Assembly: GCF_965638725.1 (NCBI RefSeq)
Contig: NC_134982.1
Coordinates: 6,196,126 to 6,260,125 of the forward strand
Reading direction: 5' to 3'
Source of the DNA: Aptenodytes patagonicus
Lineage: Eukaryota; Chordata; Aves; Sphenisciformes; Spheniscidae
DNA length: 64,000 bases
The translations under genes were made by a program, and so were the position numbers. Each line of letters opens with the position of its first letter. Position 1 is the first letter of the stretch. Under the pieces are notes generated by a model. That model saw only the letters and a list, made by a program, of their open reading frames with translations. It was not told the DNA's origin and ran no database searches. Positions 59,773 to 64,000 of the stretch are shown piece by piece.

Positions 59773-62700
59773 TGGTTTGAAACACAAGAATAGAAAACTA
59801 AAATTTTAGTAGAGCTTTTCTGAGAGGTGGTAATATAGCTTTAAACAGTTTTTCATTCTAGCTTGCTGTAGAGCTACTCAGCAAAGAAATGCTTATCAGA
59901 ATTTTATGCATAGGACTATAATGTGAAAGGCATTATAAGGCTCTAAGGGTCTTATGGGAACTGCATGGAACTCACAGCATCACATAACTAAATGCACCCG
60001 AATGTTATAATTGGACATGGGAGATTATTTTCATGCAGAATGTTTTTGACAAATTTTCCTTTTTTAATTAAATAAGTTTTTAAACTTTTTTTTATTTAAC
60101 AATTGAAAATTGTGATGTTTTCTTACGTTTTAGTATTTGCCAGGAAAAAAATCCCAAACCAACTGATCTCTTTTGGCTTGGTAAACCTAAAGCAAAGCAC
60201 AAAACATTAATGCTTATAATTCTTTAAATTCTGTAGTTTTCTACCATGTGCTTTCAAATCACAGAAATTATTCATTGTACAATTAATAGAATAGGTAACC
60301 ATTATTATTAGATACAACAGGTAATCTTTATCACTTGGTTTTCTATTATTCCACCTTTTTCCCTGCTTCTCCCAAATAGTCTTCTAAAAACCTCTAGTGT
60401 ACTTCTGGCTCTTTTGTCCAAATTGACTCTACTGTAGGAACAGAATTCTATATAAATGCTTTTAAGGCCCTCATTTTGACAATTCAACAGCATTAAATGA
60501 CTTAAGTGAGCATAGTTACATTATCATGTCAATATAAAAGCATGATACTGAGACTTAATGCCTCAGGTAGTCATATAACAAACAGCAAATGATTCTGGGC
60601 TTGATTAAAGTCAAATAAACATTTGAAAAAGGTCATAATTTTTATTTTGTGAATGTAACAGCTAATAGTGCTACAATTACTGTTGGAGAGAAGAAGCAGT
60701 GATATTAAGATGCAATGCAGGAAGTCTGTGACAGAACCACAGATTCTGAGTGTCAGATTAGTGCTTTAAATATTCTTAAGTACCATAAAGACTGTTCAGT
60801 TGTGCTGAGATTGAAGGTTCACAGGTCTCTCAACTTTACTTGGACATTTCTGATTTTAAATTCTCACAAGGACTGTTAAAGTACAAAACACTTTATTTCC
60901 TTATAATGCAATTTGATTGTTTTATGCTTAAATTATACAATAATATTGTTATCATAGTTGTCTTAAGGGATGATATAAAATGGAAGAGTTAAAATTATAA
61001 AAAAGACACGATTATCAGGCACGGTAGAACTTTATACGGAGAAGATGTTCTTTCTCAGAAATGCCTAAGGAGGCCAAGTAAAAAAAAAAAAAAAATAGTG
61101 GAAGAGCAATGACACATGATTACTCAACATCCATATTGTCACAGAAACTCTACTTTACCTTTGAAAGTAAAGGGAAAATAGGAAAAATAGGAAAATCCTT
61201 CATTATGTTGACTAACAATCTGAGAAGCCAGTATAGAAAATTGATTTCTGCAATATTTTAATAATTTCCCCCTCCACATTCCTTTTCTTCTTTTTTGGAT
61301 GGATTTGTCACCTCATGCTTAGGACTGTTCAGTTTTTTAACTACTGTCTTTAAATATTAAAGTCTATTTGGGAGAGAGACATCTTTCCCCTTTAAAAAAA
61401 AAAATCATTTTTTTAAAAGCCATTTTTTATTTGAAAAAGGAAAAAAAAAACCAAAACAAAAACTCTACAAGCTTTGAAGGAAAGTTAATCCTCAATTTGG
61501 ACCATGTGTTTTCGTACCCAGGCTGTAAGTTGCAATAAATGTCATTGTTTGCTAAGGTGTTACTCCTTTTTTAGGTACGAAAATATACATCTTCCCAAAC
61601 AATTGTATTGTTTAGGCACAAATCATTTCTAAGGTGCAGACAGATCAGTGTTGCATTAACTAGATACATGAAACTTGCTTAATATGTAGGGAACATTCTC
61701 AGAATTAAGTTTGCAGTAGGGAAGGAACCATGCAAAAAAAATAGCTGGGTGTCAGTAGACAACTGCTGCTGCAATAAAACATGAGTTTAATTTCATCTTG
61801 CACCTTGGCAAGGGTAGTTCATTAGTGTTTACACAGTTTTAGGAAAAAAAACTATTCAAAATAGTTGTGTGCATGCATATAATTTAGAATGGCCAGTAAA
61901 AGTGGAGGGCTAAGTAGGCAGAAATACACATAAGAATGAAATAAGCCAAATAAAATTTGACTAATTTAAATTTAATTTTTAGAAAAGTTATATGACAATG
62001 AAATAATGTGGAAGCATCTCAGGGATCCAGGATTAATTGCCAGTGGAAAATCAATGAATCTTCTGGAGAAATTCGTATTCAGATTGAACTCCAAATTAAC
62101 GGTATTGTACAGAATTCAAGATAAAACAGATAAAGGGCGGTTTGAAAGCTTCAGTTGTATTCCAGGACTTAAATGTAAGGTATAAACTTTTTTGTGGTTA
62201 CTTTTAAAACTTGTGTTCAGGATCTGATTGACATGGTACACAGAAGATGTAAGCTGAATAGTTAAATAAACAGAAGATTTTTTTTTTTTGTAGGTATGAG
62301 AATTATTTCAAAAATGTAATTGTCATTGTTTCTTATCAAAATACAGTAAGACCCCTGCTATCTTAACTTAATCTATTTAAAATAAATGGCAGAACAATCT
62401 ACCAACATCCTATTTGGTGAAAATTTTTAGCACAAAATACAGTAGAATAAAATTAGGAGGTAGTTATTAGAGTCCAGCAAAGATAGACTGAGTTTACCAC
62501 CACAGGAAGGAAGAGATTAGTCTGTGTTTAAGTGAAAAACCTGACAAGCAAAGGGAGTAGCATTTTCAGTGTAAAGGAAGGTAGACATTCCATGATTTGC
62601 TATGAACCACTGAACAGCAGATTAATCTATGTCCATCTATCAGGAAGACTGATGATGCTCTGCTGCTCGTTAATACCAGGTCCTTTTTCATCCAGAGAGT

Positions 62701-64000
62701 TGTCTTTGTGATGTGAATTTTATGGCTCTACAACTTTCCAAGGTTACTGTATTTATGATAGATAATAATTTGCCAATTCTGCTTCTGTTACTTGAAGTAA
62801 CGGTCATTCTACCCTAAAATCACAAATTAATAGCTATCAGTATCTACTGGGGATACTTCTAACTCATAGAAATAGATTGGGAGCAGGGAGTTCTTCCAAA
62901 GGTAACCTTAATTTTCTAGTTTGGTAGCAGTGGACTCATCCAGCTGGCAAATACAAATGTGAAAAAAATGCTTATCAGAGAAACAATTTCTAAATGGTTG
63001 CAAAAGTGAAATAGAAAAATGAAAACAAAAAACACCAAACAAAAATCAAACCTTGCTTCTTGATATTGTATTCAACCTGTTGTAACAACATGGTCTGTAT
63101 TTTTGTCATTGGCCAGCTACATTAAATGTTGTAGCTAAATCTGGTTTTGCCAGCTGCATGATCACGAACCACTGAAGTCAGTAAAAGATTTTCATTAACC
63201 TCATCTATTTTCCCAGGTAGAAAGATTATAAGATCATCTGAATGAAATGTTTTGATAGCAACGTCGGTCAAAGTTTATGGTTGTCTTTGTTTCTGGGGGT
63301 CAGCTTTACAGAATCCATGGAAGACCAGGGGCTTTGAAGACTAGAAGGCAGCCGTTTTCAGGAGTTGTAGAACTCCAGCTTTCTGCTCTATAGCTACCCA
63401 GTTAGACTTGTTTTCCCCAGAATTCTTTTATCTTTTGAATTATTTCCAGAAATGCTATGCCAGAACTCATCGCACAGTTTTCCAACTGCAGTGTAAAATA
63501 CTATAAATTAATTCAGCATCCAAGTTAGTTATTTATTTTTATTTTTAGCCAAATGATTATAATTGTATTTTGGGTTCAAATAGTGCCAGTGGCTTTTGAG
63601 CATCTCCGTATGAGTGGGTTTTGAGCCTAGGACAAAATTATTTTATAGCTAAGGCTCTTATTTTAAAAATTTAGATGCAGAGATTGCTTTCTCTCTCCAA
63701 TGTTAAATATTGTGATTATTAAAAAAAAATTAAAGTGCTAATTTCATATAGGTTATTAAGAAATCATGTTCTGTAAATGTTCCACTTGCCAAAATAGTAA
63801 TTTTTAATGTAAGTCTTAAGAACAGATTGCAAATACTAACTGGTTTCTGAACCAGAGGTGGTGGGTTTTTTTTTTTTTTTGGAAGGGGAGAGGAGTTTGA
63901 TTATCTGTGTTCAATCAATATAACATATTTTCTAATTGTGAAGTATAACACAAAACTGCTAGGTGCTTGCATCAATGTTATAAAAGTTCATACAGTTATG
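59773..64000. other. Intergenic, nothing recognised
   Basis: AT-rich sequence with A-rich low-complexity stretches (61080-61096, 61395-61412, 61440-61462) and a T-run at 63866-63882. No gene or mobile element is recognised. Confidence 0.5.

Noticed and set aside
61509..61583. 10-bp inverted repeat TTTTCGTACC / GGTACGAAAA with 55-nt loop
   Set aside because: Several such pairs are expected by chance in 64 kb at this spacing, and the loop does not extend the stem in a pre-miRNA-like way.
1..64000. CRISPR arrays, tRNA or rRNA genes
   Set aside because: None seen by eye; the window has the character of a vertebrate nuclear genome. A tRNAscan or Rfam run would be needed to exclude small RNAs fully.

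Overview
The window looks like nuclear DNA of a bird. It holds one multi-exon vertebrate gene, synaptotagmin-4 (SYT4), and is otherwise an AT-rich, gene-poor landscape with CR1 LINEs and solo LTRs of an endogenous retrovirus family that I recognise from birds. No prokaryotic features are present. SYT4 lies on human 18q12.3, whose avian counterpart is, from memory, on chromosome Z. A Z location is therefore plausible but cannot be shown from this sequence.

Layout. 1-7.5 kb: AT-rich 5' flank with no gene or mobile element I can recognise. 7.55-8.3 kb: SYT4 promoter, with a G-run and purine tract, a T-tract/A-tract inverted repeat, a CpG-rich first exon, and a five-unit 21-bp tandem repeat that ends 10 nt before the ATG. 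8.14-16.93 kb: four coding exons joined by three GT-AG introns, together encoding 425 residues. 16.93-about 20.09 kb: probable long 3' UTR. 20.1-25.7 kb: intergenic, including a GC-rich island near 22.6-23.0 kb. 25.7-26.3 kb: solo LTR (minus) with a perfect 5-bp target duplication. 29.3-29.7 kb: 3' fragment of a CR1. 32.1-35.6 kb: long CR1 (minus) with recognisable esterase-like, endonuclease and reverse-transcriptase parts. 43.8-44.4 kb: second solo LTR of the same family (plus), with CRE and TATA box preserved. 53.5-59.8 kb: three same-strand CR1 copies in a row. 59.8-64 kb: intergenic.

The most interesting signal is in the SYT4 5' UTR. The 21-bp tandem repeat has the length and sequence of the RE1/NRSE silencer bound by REST. 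The three gene-proximal units match my remembered consensus at about 18, 15 and 17 of 21 positions, and two more degenerate units lie upstream. This suggests a neuronal silencer that became a minisatellite, placed against a near-ideal Kozak start. Other points worth a look are two distinct CR1 lineages, CR1 copies that lost different catalytic aspartates of the reverse transcriptase, differential promoter decay in the LTR pair, a perfect 13-bp hairpin near 43.1 kb, and a candidate regulatory island near 48.4-48.7 kb.
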